Assembly (NCBI GenBank): GCA_021845925.1
Contig: JAJZUW010000011.1
Coordinates: 1 to 64,000 of the forward strand
Direction of reading: 5' to 3'
Source of the DNA: Pseudomonadota bacterium
GTDB lineage: Bacteria > Pseudomonadota > Gammaproteobacteria > Burkholderiales > Sulfuriferulaceae
DNA: 64,000 nt
Shown here in pieces: positions 27,377 through 37,300 of this stretch (position 1 is its first letter; every line of letters begins with the position of its first letter). Below the pieces are notes generated by a model. It saw nothing but the letters and a program-made list of their open reading frames with translations. It was not told the origin of the DNA and ran no database searches. The position numbers and the translations under genes were made by a program.

Positions 27377-28332
27377 TTCTTCTCCGTGCTGGTGATGCTG
27401 TCGGCCATCATCATCAGCGTGGCGGGAGGCACTTCGCCAAGCGCGGTGATCTGGTAATTACCCAGAGGCCGGGTATACAGGTTCATCATGTTCTGGCCGA
27501 ACAGGCCGTTCTGGCGTGGCTGGTCTGGATTGCTGACCGGTTCGACAAACAGGGATGCAGTGGACAGGCCATCTGAATACACCAGATGGATCACCGGCTG
27601 CTGTTTGCCTGGCATGACCATCTGGCTAGCGCTGACCAGCTGGTAGCCGGCGGGCAGGTTTTGTACCAGCCAGGGGCTGTGGATCGGGGTTTCGGTTCTG
27701 ACCGCAGCAACCGGATGTCGGGTGATGAAGTTTTCGTGCAGTTTCTCGCGTGACGGTGCCGAACCAATGTGGATCTGGGTAAAGGAGAACTGTTCTTCCG
27801 GATGCTGGCGGGCATTGAGCCGGGTCAGGCGCAACAGGAGATGGCTGCTGGTGTCTGCCCAGAGCAGGTAGCCGTACCGATAGGCATCCTTGGGCAGCAG
27901 GGCTACACCGGTGGCTTCGTGGTCGGCAATGCGGGCATGCCCGATGGACTGCACGGTATAGACGTTGGTCAGGCTGGCTGTCTGGACCGGCAGTACGCCC
28001 GGAAAGAACGGGTGACGCAGGTGGTGTTCCGGGCTAACCTCATGTTTTTGCGGAACATAACAGAGGATGTGGCCGTTTTCGCTGAGCCATGAGCGGTCGG
28101 GACCTGAAAGGGTATCCATGCGTGCAATGTCGCCGGCAGAATCATGCCGGTGTGCAATGCGGGTGATCTGCATCTTGTCGTCGTGCTGGTAGACAACCAC
28201 GCCTTCGTAATCGAGCTGTCGTGCGGCCGCCGCAACCTGGTTCAGCCAGGTTGGGTCAATGTTCGTTGTTTCATCCGCAGGACTTGCAGAGATCAGGCCA
28301 GCCAGAATCAGGCCGGCAAGTACACGTCTCAT
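27373..28332 (-). CDS. rseB: Periplasmic sigma-E regulator RseB (MucB)
   Basis: A 319-residue exported protein with an N-terminal signal (RRVLAGLILAGLISASPADE). The body has the RseB pattern YEGVVVYQHDDKMQITRIAH and LSGPDRSWLSENGHILCYVP. RseB binds the anti-sigma factor RseA in the periplasm and shields it from proteolysis; LPS intermediates release it. Overlaps rseA by 4 bases. Confidence 0.95.
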   Translation of the reverse strand: MRRVLAGLILAGLISASPADETTNIDPTWLNQVAAAARQLDYEGVVVYQHDDKMQITRIAHRHDSAGDIARMDTLSGPDRSWLSENGHILCYVPQKHEVSPEHHLRHPFFPGVLPVQTASLTNVYTVQSIGHARIADHEATGVALLPKDAYRYGYLLWADTSSHLLLRLTRLNARQHPEEQFSFTQIHIGSAPSREKLHENFITRHPVAAVRTETPIHSPWLVQNLPAGYQLVSASQMVMPGKQQPVIHLVYSDGLSTASLFVEPVSNPDQPRQNGLFGQNMMNLYTRPLGNYQITALGEVPPATLMMMADSITSTEKK

Positions 28333-28907
28333 TGCGCCGGCTCCGATGAAGTCTGCCAGGATGCGTCCATGATCGGTGAATCGATGCCTGGTGTGTATTC
28401 GCGGTGCGCAGCCACATAGCTTGCCAGCCTGCTCTGGTCAAAATTGGCCTGCTGAACGGGGGCTGCCTGCTGCAGGGTGGCGGATTTCCGGGCTGCTGTC
28501 GGACGGGCCATGGCAACCGTCTGCACCGGGGTATTGCTGGCCAGATGGCTGACCGGGGCCGGACCGAGCCGGAGCACGCTGAGACTGACCACAGCCACTG
28601 CTGCCACCGATGCGGCAATGGGCATCAGGTATTTGCCGGCGGGTACCGGCAGACGCCGGCGCGGGGCCAGAATGGTGGGTTCTGCTTCGAGGCTTTCGGC
28701 GACCCGGCTGACCAGGTTGGTGCGAATGGTGTTTCGCCGGATGGCATCGCCAATGACGTGCCAGGTTTCCCAGTCTTCAAGGGTGTCGCTGGTATGGGCT
28801 TGCGCGATGAACTGTTGCAGCTCGTGGCCGGAAAGTTCTCCGTCCATCGCCGAGGAAATGCGTTCGGCCAGCGAACCGGCGCTTTTTTGTTGTACAGCCT
28901 CAAGCAT
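28329..28907 (-). CDS. rseA: Anti-sigma-E factor RseA
   Basis: A 192-residue single-pass protein starting MLEAVQQKSAGSLAERISSA. The N-terminal part carries the sigma-binding domain (SAMDGELSGHELQQFIAQ, then TLEDWETWHVIGDAIR). One membrane helix lies at residues ~92-110 (LMPIAASVAAVAVVSLSVLR); the tail is periplasmic. It sequesters RpoE until cleaved in response to envelope stress. The start at 28907 follows a 11-base gap after rpoE. Confidence 0.9.
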   Translation of the reverse strand: MLEAVQQKSAGSLAERISSAMDGELSGHELQQFIAQAHTSDTLEDWETWHVIGDAIRRNTIRTNLVSRVAESLEAEPTILAPRRRLPVPAGKYLMPIAASVAAVAVVSLSVLRLGPAPVSHLASNTPVQTVAMARPTAARKSATLQQAAPVQQANFDQSRLASYVAAHREYTPGIDSPIMDASWQTSSEPAQ

Positions 28908-28918
28908 GATGTTGCTCC

Positions 28919-29518
28919 TTACCAGCGTTTGTCCTGATTGGTGCCCAGCAGCGGGCGCAGTCGCGCTGCGATGGCTTCGCGCGCGCGAAAAATGCGTGAC
29001 CGGACAGTGCCGATCGGGCATCCCATGGTTGCCGCAATGTCTTCGTAACTCAGTCCCTCGATTTCGCGCAACTGGATTGCGGTGCGCAGTTCTTCGGGCA
29101 GTTCTGCCATGGCGTCATTGACGACTTCGGCAATCTGTCTCGACATGAGTTCATTTTCGGGCGTGTTGAGTTCCTGTAACCCGCTGGCGTCTTCAAAGCC
29201 TTCGGCTTCGTCCGCATCGAATTCAGTCGAGGTCGGCGCACGCCGGTTACGTGACATCAGGTAATTCTTGGCGGTATTCACACCTATCCGGTAGAGCCAA
29301 GTGTAGAAGGCCGACTCTCCGCGGAAAGTAGGCAACGCCCGGTATGCCTTGATGAATGTTTCCTGCGCCACGTCCTGCACCTCATGCGGATCACGGACCA
29401 GTCTGGATAACAGACGGACCAGTCTCCGCTCGTATTTTGCAACCAGCAGGTTGAATGCGCGCTTGTCGCCTCGCTGTACCTGTTCTACCAGTTGCTGATC
29501 GATATCACGATCATCCAT
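28919..29518 (-). CDS. rpoE: RNA polymerase sigma-E factor
   Basis: A 199-residue ECF sigma factor beginning MDDRDIDQQLVEQVQRGDKR. Region 2 is LVRDPHEVQDVAQETFIKAY and region 4 LREIEGLSYEDIAATMGCPI. The start at 29518 gives the usual family length; a longer frame to 29566 lacks family similarity. It drives envelope-stress genes, held in check by RseA. Upstream there is a candidate sigma-E promoter. Confidence 0.96.
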   Translation of the reverse strand: MDDRDIDQQLVEQVQRGDKRAFNLLVAKYERRLVRLLSRLVRDPHEVQDVAQETFIKAYRALPTFRGESAFYTWLYRIGVNTAKNYLMSRNRRAPTSTEFDADEAEGFEDASGLQELNTPENELMSRQIAEVVNDAMAELPEELRTAIQLREIEGLSYEDIAATMGCPIGTVRSRIFRAREAIAARLRPLLGTNQDKRW

Positions 29519-29591
29519 CGTGCCCAACCATCCCTGAGATATATACGGCCTGCCACCCGACATCACGCAGCAAGCATGTTGTTATTGCTGG

Positions 29592-29620
29592 TAATGACCA
29601 TTGCGCGTGGCGATAAGTTC
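29592..29620 (-). promoter_or_regulatory. Possible sigma-E autoregulatory promoter of rpoE
   Basis: On the minus strand GAACTT (complement of 29615-29620) is followed after 17 bases by TCATTA (29592-29597). The first element matches the GAACTT of sigma-E promoters; the second is only partial to TCTGA. The transcript would begin about 65 bases before rpoE. Confidence 0.35.
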
Positions 29621-29656
29621 ATTTGTGGCGCAAAAAGTTTGCCAGCCTGACTGGCA

Positions 29657-29683
29657 ACAAAAAAGCGGAGCATGGGCTCCGCT
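29657..29683 (-). terminator. Rho-independent terminator after the DsrE-like gene
   Basis: On the minus strand AGCGGAG-CCCATG-CTCCGCT is followed by TTTTTTG. It separates the DsrE gene from the sigma-E operon that continues downstream on the same strand. Confidence 0.88.
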
Positions 29684-29719
29684 CTTTGACTGGAATCCGG
29701 GAGGGTCTCTCCGCTGTTC

Positions 29720-30094
29720 TCAGTAGGTCAGGGTGACGACGTCTTCATCCATGGCTTGCTGGATGACGTAGGCACCACCGACGGTTTCCTCGATTTCGGG
29801 GATCAGGTCGTTGCCCCACAGTTCAAGGGTCGGGGTGCAAACCTTGAACTTGACGCCGGCTTCGTGGGCGTCCTTGATGAATTCGTAAACGCTCTTTGGC
29901 GAGCCTTCCTGCACAAACAGTTTTTCTGCCACGCCCTTGATGGCCAGTTCGCCGGAACGTGCGGTCAGGATGACTTCGACTTCATATTCCATCGCGGCTG
30001 CGACGGTTGCCTGGAAGAAAGGAGCACCCAGTTCGGAACCGTTGCTCGGGTCGGTGTTGACCATCATGATTAACAGCTTGTCAGCCACGTTCAT
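29720..30094 (-). CDS. DsrE family protein
   Basis: A 124-residue single-domain protein. The fold signature is DKLLIMMVNTDPSNGSELGA with KVCTPTLELWGNDL and GGAYVIQQAMDEDVVTLTY, typical of the DsrE/DsrF-like peroxiredoxin-related family. A Cys in VCTPTL (residue ~84) matches the position of the sulfur-carrying cysteine in TusD/DsrE, so sulfur relay is possible but not proven. It is a single-gene unit with its own promoter and terminator. Confidence 0.85.
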   Translation of the reverse strand: MNVADKLLIMMVNTDPSNGSELGAPFFQATVAAAMEYEVEVILTARSGELAIKGVAEKLFVQEGSPKSVYEFIKDAHEAGVKFKVCTPTLELWGNDLIPEIEETVGGAYVIQQAMDEDVVTLTY

Positions 30095-30132
30095 CTCCTG
30101 AAAGGTTGATTGCGTTGATTGAGTGTCAAAAG

Positions 30133-30170
30133 ACGTTCAATTATACCCCGAAGCGGGGGTGAATGGTGCA
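30133..30170 (-). promoter_or_regulatory. Possible sigma-70 promoter of the DsrE-like gene
   Basis: On the minus strand TATAAT (complement of 30140-30145) matches the -10 consensus exactly and lies about 45 bases before the DsrE start. The -35 is weak. Confidence 0.35.
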
Positions 30171-30176
30171 TTTCCG

Positions 30177-31610
30177 TTAGCGATTTGCATCGTTTGCAAG
30201 ATACCGGTCCAGCCGGCCGAGCACATGCTGCCGTCCCAGCAGATGCAGGGTGGCATCGATGGCCGGCGTATGCGCGGTTCCGGTGGTCATCAGGCGCAAG
30301 GGCATGGCAATTTTCGGCATCTTGAGGCCGGATTCGCTCACCGTGGCCTTGATCAGGTCATGGATGGCGGCACGTTCCCAGTCAATGTCCGCCAGTTTTT
30401 CCCGAAAAACACGCAGTGCCTGGATGGCTGCGTCATCCAGATGGACAGCCAGTTGTTCCGGTTCCGGATCGGCCTGACGGTAAAACAGACCGGCTGCAGC
30501 CGCCAGTTCGGGCAGGGTGGCTGCACGCTCCTTGAGCAGTCCGACGACCTGCGCCAGATCCGGCTGGTCAACGGCATGGCCGGTTGCGCTGGCTACCTGT
30601 TCGCGAATCAGGCCGGCCAGTCGCTGATTATCGGCAACCTTGATGTATTGCTGGTTGAGCCAGAGCAGTTTTTCCGGGTTGAACCGGGCGGGTGAACGGC
30701 TGATGGCTGCCAGGTCGAACCATTCGGTGAGCTGGTCAAGACTGAATATTTCAGCGTCGCCGTGTGCCCAGCCCAGACGGGCCAGATAGTTGAGCAGTGC
30801 CTCCGGCAGGTAGCCGTCTTCCTGGTATTGCAGCACGCTTACCGCACCGTGCCGCTTGGACAGGCGTTCGCCATCGTCGCCGAGGATCATCGGCACGTGC
30901 GCATACGCGGGCAATTGAGCGCCAAGGGCGCGGAGAATGTTGATCTGCCGCGGTGTGTTGTTGACGTGGTCGTCGCCACGGATCACATGGGTGATGCGCA
31001 TGTCCCAGTCATCGATCACCACGCAGAAATTGTAGGTCGGCGTGCCATCCGATCTGGCGATGATCAGGTCATCCAGTTCGGCATTGGCAAACGAAATAGG
31101 CCCCTTGACCAGGTCGTGCCAGCTGACCTCGCCATCTGTCGGGTTGCGGAAGCGGATCACCGGTTCGATCCCTTGCGGAACCGGCGGCAAGGTCTTGCCG
31201 GGTTCAGGACGCCAGCGACCGTCATAGCGCGGTTTTTCGCCGGCGGCACGTTGCGCTTCCCGCATGGCTTCGAGTTCTTCCCGACTGGCATAACAATAGT
31301 AGGCATCTCCGCTGGCCAGCATCTGCTGCAGGACTTCCCGGTAGCGGTCCATGCGCTGCATCTGGTAGAACGGACCTTCATCGTGCTGGAGGCCCAGCCA
31401 GGACATGCCGTCCAGAATGGCCTGAACCGATTCCGGGGTTGATCTCTCCAGGTCGGTATCTTCGATGCGCAGAATGAAGGTTCCCTGATGACGGCGTGCG
31501 TAAGCCCAGGAAAACAGGGCAGTGCGGGCACCACCAATGTGCAGGTAGCCGGTCGGGCTGGGGGCGAAGCGGGTACGAACCGCGTTGCTCGCCGGAGCGT
31601 GGTCTGTCAT
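30177..31610 (-). CDS. gltX: Glutamyl-tRNA synthetase
   Basis: A 477-residue class I aminoacyl-tRNA synthetase. The HIGH-type motif is GYLHIGGAR (residues ~20-28) and the KMSKS-type motif LSKRHG (~250). It starts [20 protein letters not shown] at 31610; further-upstream codons show no family pattern. The C-terminal all-helical anticodon-binding domain is complete. Loads glutamate on tRNA-Glu. Confidence 0.97.
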   Translation of the reverse strand: MTDHAPASNAVRTRFAPSPTGYLHIGGARTALFSWAYARRHQGTFILRIEDTDLERSTPESVQAILDGMSWLGLQHDEGPFYQMQRMDRYREVLQQMLASGDAYYCYASREELEAMREAQRAAGEKPRYDGRWRPEPGKTLPPVPQGIEPVIRFRNPTDGEVSWHDLVKGPISFANAELDDLIIARSDGTPTYNFCVVIDDWDMRITHVIRGDDHVNNTPRQINILRALGAQLPAYAHVPMILGDDGERLSKRHGAVSVLQYQEDGYLPEALLNYLARLGWAHGDAEIFSLDQLTEWFDLAAISRSPARFNPEKLLWLNQQYIKVADNQRLAGLIREQVASATGHAVDQPDLAQVVGLLKERAATLPELAAAAGLFYRQADPEPEQLAVHLDDAAIQALRVFREKLADIDWERAAIHDLIKATVSESGLKMPKIAMPLRLMTTGTAHTPAIDATLHLLGRQHVLGRLDRYLANDANR

Positions 31611-31629
31611 AAGCTTGTTCCGGTGAAAA

Positions 31630-33102
31630 TCAGTTGGCAGTACCGCCAACCGTGAGTCCATCAATACGCAGGGTTGGTTGACCTACACCCACGGGCACGC
31701 TCTGGCCTTCCTTGCCGCAGGTTCCCACGCCGGGATCGAGCGCCATGTCATTGCCGATCATGGAAACACGGGTCAGGACATCGGGGCCATTGCCGATCAG
31801 GGTTGCGCCCTTGACCGGCCGGCCGATCCTGCCGTTTTCAATCAGATAGGCTTCGGCGGCCGAAAAAACGAACTTGCCGCTGGTGATGTCGACTTGACCA
31901 CCGCCAAAATTGACTGCATACAAACCGTTTTTCACCGAGGCGATGATTTCCTGCGGATCCTTGTCGCCATTCAGCATGTAGGTGTTGGTCATGCGTGGCA
32001 TCGGGATGTGGGCGAACGATTCGCGCCGGGCATTGCCGGTTGGCGCGGCACCCATCAGACGCGCGTTGAGGCTGTCCTGCATGTAACCTTTCAGGATGCC
32101 GTTTTCGATCAAGGTGGTGCACTGGGTCGGGTTGCCTTCGTCGTCGACATTGAGTGAGCCGCGTCGCTGGCTGAGTGTACCGTCATCCACCACCGTGACG
32201 CCGGTTGCGGCCACTTTTTCGCCAATCCTGCCGCTGAATGCCGAGCTGCCCTTGCGGTTGAAATCGCCTTCCAGGCCATGGCCTATGGCCTCATGCAACA
32301 GGATTCCAGGCCAGCCGGCACCCAGAACCACGGTCATGGTGCCGGCCGGAGCCGGGCTGGCAGACAGGTTGACCAGTGCCTGGTGCACTGCCTGTTCTGC
32401 GTAAAGTCTCAGTCGGTCTTCGCTGAAGTATTCGTAGCCAAAGCGGCCGCCGCCGCCCGAGCTGCCCTGTTCACGACGACCGTCCTGTTCGGCAATCACC
32501 TGCAGCGACAGACGGACCAGCGGTCTGACATCTGCAGCATGGTGACCATCGGAACGGGCGATATAGACCACATCGTATTCGGCGCTGAGGCTGGCCATCA
32601 CCTGGGTGATGCGCGGGTCCATGGCGCGCGCGAGTCTTTCCAGCCGTTCCAGAAGGGCGACCTTGTCGGCATCGTTCAGCGAAACCAGGGGATCGAGTGG
32701 TTGGTACAGGTTGTGCCGCTTGCCGTGCGCGACGACATGCTGGCGATGGCTGGCGCCACTTGCGGCGATGGCGCGCGTGGCCTGGCTGGCGGCGAGCAGG
32801 GCCTGGTGGCTGATGTCGTCCGAATAGGCAAATGCTGTTTTTTCGCCAGATACGGCGCGCACGCCGACGCCCTGGTCAATGTTGAAACTGGCCGATTTGA
32901 CCTGGCCTTCTTCCAGGCTCCAGCTCTCCGAGCGGGTGTACTGAAAGTAAAGGTCGGCAAAATCCAGCTTGTGCGCCATCAGACGGCCAAATATGTCGTC
33001 CAGCTGGCGGATATCAAGCTGATTGGGGACAAACAGGGTGTTGCGGGCCGTTTCCAGCAACGTGTCATGGCCAGGAGTCAGGATGCCGGTCTGTGTGTTC
33101 AT
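31630..33102 (-). CDS. tldD: Metalloprotease TldD
   Basis: A 490-residue member of the TldD/PmbA family. The zinc-binding [11 protein letters not shown] motif (residue ~268) has the HExxxH arrangement. The start at 33102 follows the nitrilase stop by one base; a GTG five codons upstream would overlap it. TldD with TldE processes microcin B17 and CcdA in E. coli. A tldE partner is not in this window. Confidence 0.95.
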   Translation of the reverse strand: MNTQTGILTPGHDTLLETARNTLFVPNQLDIRQLDDIFGRLMAHKLDFADLYFQYTRSESWSLEEGQVKSASFNIDQGVGVRAVSGEKTAFAYSDDISHQALLAASQATRAIAASGASHRQHVVAHGKRHNLYQPLDPLVSLNDADKVALLERLERLARAMDPRITQVMASLSAEYDVVYIARSDGHHAADVRPLVRLSLQVIAEQDGRREQGSSGGGGRFGYEYFSEDRLRLYAEQAVHQALVNLSASPAPAGTMTVVLGAGWPGILLHEAIGHGLEGDFNRKGSSAFSGRIGEKVAATGVTVVDDGTLSQRRGSLNVDDEGNPTQCTTLIENGILKGYMQDSLNARLMGAAPTGNARRESFAHIPMPRMTNTYMLNGDKDPQEIIASVKNGLYAVNFGGGQVDITSGKFVFSAAEAYLIENGRIGRPVKGATLIGNGPDVLTRVSMIGNDMALDPGVGTCGKEGQSVPVGVGQPTLRIDGLTVGGTAN

Positions 33103-33103
33103 G

Positions 33104-33982
33104 TCAGGATCCGTCACGGTGAGAGAAGTTCAGTCGGCTGCAATCCAGCGTGCGGTGCTTGAGCGCGGGCAGGCTGGTGCGCAGATGGGTCTGGTAGGTC
33201 GGATTGATGGTAGCGACAACGATGCCGGAACCGCGCGGCAAATGGTCAAGGACCACTCCCCACGGATCGACTATCATGCTGTCACCATGCGTTTCACGAC
33301 CGGACAGGTGATAGCCGCCCTGGGCTGGTGCGATGACGTAGGCCAGATTTTCGATAGCGCGTGCGCGGACCAGGGTTTCAAAGTGGGCTTTGCCGGTCGT
33401 GGCGGTAAAGGCGGACGGAATGACGATGAGGTCGACACCCTGCATTGCCCGGTACAGTTCCGGAAAACGCAGGTCGTAGCAGATGGACAGGCCGATTCTG
33501 CCGAACGGACTGTCAATGACCACGATGCGGTCGCCAGCCTCGATGGTTTTTTCTTCCTGGTAGTGTTCGGTACCCAGGTTGAAACCGAACAGATGAATCT
33601 TGTCATAACGGGCGACCCGCTTGCCGTGATTGTCATACACCAGGCAGCTGTTGCGCACTTTGTCGGGGGTGTCGCAGGCCAGCGGAATCGAGCCACCCAC
33701 CAGCCAGATGTTGTGCCGGCGGGCCTGGCCGGCCAGAAATGTCTGGATCGGACCCTTGCCGTCCTTTTCCATGACAGCCAGCTTGTCGGTGTCCTTCATG
33801 CCCATGATGGCAAAATATTCCGGCAGGGCAACCAGTTTGGCACCCTGGCCGGCTGCCAGGGCAATCAGGCGTTCGGCTTCGGAAAGGTTGGCGGCCACAT
33901 TGGGCCCCGAAGCCATCTGGATGGCAGCGACACGGAATTTCCCATTGTCATTCTTGTTGGCGGGTGCGGTCGAGTCAGTCAT
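33104..33982 (-). CDS. Carbon-nitrogen hydrolase, Nit2-like
   Basis: A 292-residue nitrilase-superfamily protein. The catalytic triad is Glu in [10 protein letters not shown] (~47), Lys in YDKIHLFGF (~125) and Cys in [11 protein letters not shown] (~165). The [20 protein letters not shown] segment is typical of the Nit1/Nit2 group, which repairs deaminated glutathione or acts as an omega-amidase; the substrate is inferred. The start at 33982 overlaps the upstream small exported protein by 8 bases. Confidence 0.9.
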   Translation of the reverse strand: MTDSTAPANKNDNGKFRVAAIQMASGPNVAANLSEAERLIALAAGQGAKLVALPEYFAIMGMKDTDKLAVMEKDGKGPIQTFLAGQARRHNIWLVGGSIPLACDTPDKVRNSCLVYDNHGKRVARYDKIHLFGFNLGTEHYQEEKTIEAGDRIVVIDSPFGRIGLSICYDLRFPELYRAMQGVDLIVIPSAFTATTGKAHFETLVRARAIENLAYVIAPAQGGYHLSGRETHGDSMIVDPWGVVLDHLPRGSGIVVATINPTYQTHLRTSLPALKHRTLDCSRLNFSHRDGS

Positions 33983-34340
33983 GTTGTAGTTCCAGTTGTA
34001 GATTCGGGTTGACAGAGCCAGTCTGGATCCGGACCCGGTTTGCCGGCAGTGCCAGCGCAAGCAGCCACTGGCGCAGTTCGTTTGCCTGAATGGAAGCATC
34101 ATCCGTGTCCGGAGCGGTGATCAGCAACAGCGAACCCGGGGTTTCGAGCAACGCGTTCACGCAGGGACGCAATGCCTGGTTGGCCAGTATGGCAGCACCG
34201 GATCTGGGTGTTTGCCAGAAACTGTTGTCAATGCTGCACACCGGAGTGTTGACCGGTGCTGCAGGGGGTGTCGTTTCGGTCGCGCCGGCTGACGCGATGA
34301 ACAACAGGCCGACCATGACGGCCAGGCGTTTATTTTTCAT
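33975..34340 (-). CDS. Small exported protein of unknown function
   Basis: A 121-residue protein with a signal peptide (MKNKRLAVMVGLLFIASAGA, cleavage near residue 20). The mature part holds two Cys (PVCSIDNSFW, RPCVNALLET) that could pair. Residues 60-120 (TDDASIQANELRQWLLALAL then PANRVRIQTGS) resemble the peptidoglycan-binding OmpA-type half-domain, but no clear motif is present. The start overlaps the end of the YhdP-type gene by 11 bases. Confidence 0.7.
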   Translation of the reverse strand: MKNKRLAVMVGLLFIASAGATETTPPAAPVNTPVCSIDNSFWQTPRSGAAILANQALRPCVNALLETPGSLLLITAPDTDDASIQANELRQWLLALALPANRVRIQTGSVNPNLQLELQHD

Positions 34341-37300
34341 TGGCATGATCCAGTTTTCTGATCTGCGGCGCTGTCCAGCTGCCATCAATCGCATAGGTGT
34401 ATTCAACCACGTGGCCCAGCGGATTGGACAGCAGCTTCTGTACGGCAAGCACGCCAAGTCCGACCACCGGTCCGCCCACCAGGGAGCTGGCCAGAGCTAC
34501 GCTTTCGCTCAGGTGTGGGCGAATGGTGGCTTCCAGCAGCTGGGTCTGGCTGTTCAGGTCGACCGTACCGCGAATCTCGACAGTGGCGGCCGGGCCCTGC
34601 ATGGCAAAATCACTACTGCGTATTATGCCGCGATTCAGCTGCAATGTTGCAGAAATGTCATCGAATGCAAAACCGGCACTGAACACATCGCGAAAATCCA
34701 GTGCAATGTGATGGGGCAGATCCTGCAGGCTGAGCACGCCCAGCAGTTTCGCAACGCCAGGGTCTGCCTTGAGAAACTGGCCGTTGCGCGCGGAAAGACT
34801 GAAATGGCCATTGAGCGATGAAATCGGCAGATCGACTGGCGCGCCATCCCAGGCAGCATCGCCATCCAGGTCGGCTTCGCCGCGCTGGATGGTGTCCGGT
34901 TCACCGAACCGGTTCATGAAACTGCCCAGATTGTTGACGTGCAGACGGATTGTGGCAGAGGTCTGCGGTGAGGCAGCGGGTTGCCACATGGCGGTCATGT
35001 CGAGCGTGCTGTCCGGATGCACCAGCCGGATATGATCGAACGCAACAGCGGCATTCTCGGGATGCGCCGCAATGTCCAGCTGCCCCATGGTGCGCTGGCC
35101 CAGCTGCAGGTCATCGACATGGATTGCCAGCACAGGCCAGTGACTGACATCCTGCGGACTGGCTGGTCTGGTCGGGGGCGGAGGCGGGCTGGCGCTCGGA
35201 CTGGTCAGTAGCAGATGACTGAAGTGGGCGGTCAGGTTGCCATGAGGCTGGCTGGTGCTGGCCGGACTCCAGGTCATGTTACCCTGGATGCCATTGCCGT
35301 TGATGCTGGTCAGCCACTGGCTGCCATGGCTCCAGGCATGCAGGCCGACGTGGCTGAAGTGGTGGTCGAGCAGATTGAAATCGCCTACTGTCAGATTGAC
35401 ATCTGCCTGCTGGAAGCCTTTGCTGCCGCCATCCACCAGACCGAGCCAGCTGCCGGTGTCCAGGCTGGCCAGTTGCCCACTGATCCACAGGCCGCTTGCA
35501 GATGGCAGACTGGCCTGTCCACCCAGACTGATGGCGCCACGGTCGAGACTGGTCTGCCCGTTGTGGCTGACAGTCAGCAGCTGGGCAGTGGCCAGGCCGT
35601 CATAGCTGGCAGCAATCTGGTTGCCACCATTGACCGGTGTCGATGTCATATGCAGCACATCGTGCTGCCTGGCAGGCTTGCCGAACGGGTCGGGCAGGTT
35701 GATGGCCATGCCCTGCAGATCGCTGGTGAAATCGATGGATGAAAACTGGCCATGCACCAGCTGGATGCGTGATGACCAGTTGGTTGTGCCGGAAAAACGG
35801 CTGGCAAGCGATTGCGGCAGCCATTGCGACAGGCTGGTCGCAGGCAGGGTGCCGCGCAGGCTGATCAGGGTGGCATCGGCCGTTGTCTGGCAGGCCAGCT
35901 GTGCTGGCTGGCCGAACAGGCGCAATGTGATGCCGCTGGCCGCCAGACTGGATTCGGTGAAATTCAGCGATCCGCTGATGTTGTCCATCGCCGGCAGCTT
36001 GTCGGTTGCCAGGGTGCGGTTGCCGAGAAAGAACAGTTTGCCGTTGATCAGCGGTTTGTTGATGTCGTGGAATGGCAGGATCAGCCCCAGATGCAGTTTC
36101 ATCTCACCAGAGGCCTGCAGATTGGCGGTGAGGTTGTCCAGCACCTTGTTGACCGGGCTGTGATTGACAAAGCGGACAAATGCATCAGCATTACCGCTGG
36201 CATCGCCATCGATCTGCAATTTTTCCTGATCGCCACCAAACAGGTTGGCAATATCGGCGTTGACATTGCTCAGTCTGGCGCTATACAGCTTTGCGCTGTT
36301 GGCGTGAATATGCATGCGGGTGCCGGTGAACTGCACCATGCCATCGATGTGATCGATGACCGGAAAGTCGGGGGTTGGCCGCAAACTGGCGTCAACGACC
36401 CGGATGCGCACATCCAGTTGCCCGGCGCTGTCATTGTGGAATGGATAATGTGCCAGATCCCCGGCCAGATGGAACTGGACATCGCGTGCCTTGCCGGATA
36501 ACAGGTTTTGCCGCAACCAGTCATAGGCAGGTTGCTGGACGGCCAGCGGTAGATAATGCGCAGTGGCGGCGCCATTGCCGTTGAGCAGCATGCCGCTCAG
36601 GTCGATGGTGCCGGGAATGCCTGGTTTCCAGATCCAGGTGCCAAACAGGGTTCCATTCAGGTCCGGGTTGGCGATGCTGGCCTGGGACAGGCGAAAATGG
36701 TACAGATCTGCTGATTTCTGCCACACGATGCTGGCGGTCATGACATCCAGACCGACATGCGGCTCAAACAGGATGCCCGGCAGGTCAAACGAAGCGTGCC
36801 GGCTGTTCAGCTGCAGATTGCCCGACACATCCGAGCCGTCAATGCTGCCGGAAATGCCCGAAAAACCGGGATGGTTGTCGACGGACAGCAGGCCAAGCCC
36901 GCTGAAGCGGCCCGCAAGGTGATAGTGCGCAGGCTGAGGAAAATCGCCTTGCCAGTCGGCTTTTACGTTGCGCAGCGTACCTCTTGGCTGGTAATGGGCC
37001 AACCAGTCACGTTGACTGGTGGTGAGCGGCAGGTATCCGGTGAGATGGGCCAGCGTTTGCAAATCCAGGTTGCTGGCGGTGAGCTCACCGGTGGCCGGGT
37101 TCTTTCCGTCAGCAGGCGCCAGTTTGATATAGAAATCCAGTGGCGGCACATAGGTCAGGTCCGACGAACGCAGGCTCAGTTGTTTCAGCTGCAGGGACTG
37201 GCCGCGGCGCAGACGCTTCCATTCCAGCAGTCCAGACAGCGACAGCAGGTCGATGCGTGGCTTGTCGGCCGAAGTCTGCAGCGAGAGCTGGCTCAGCAGC

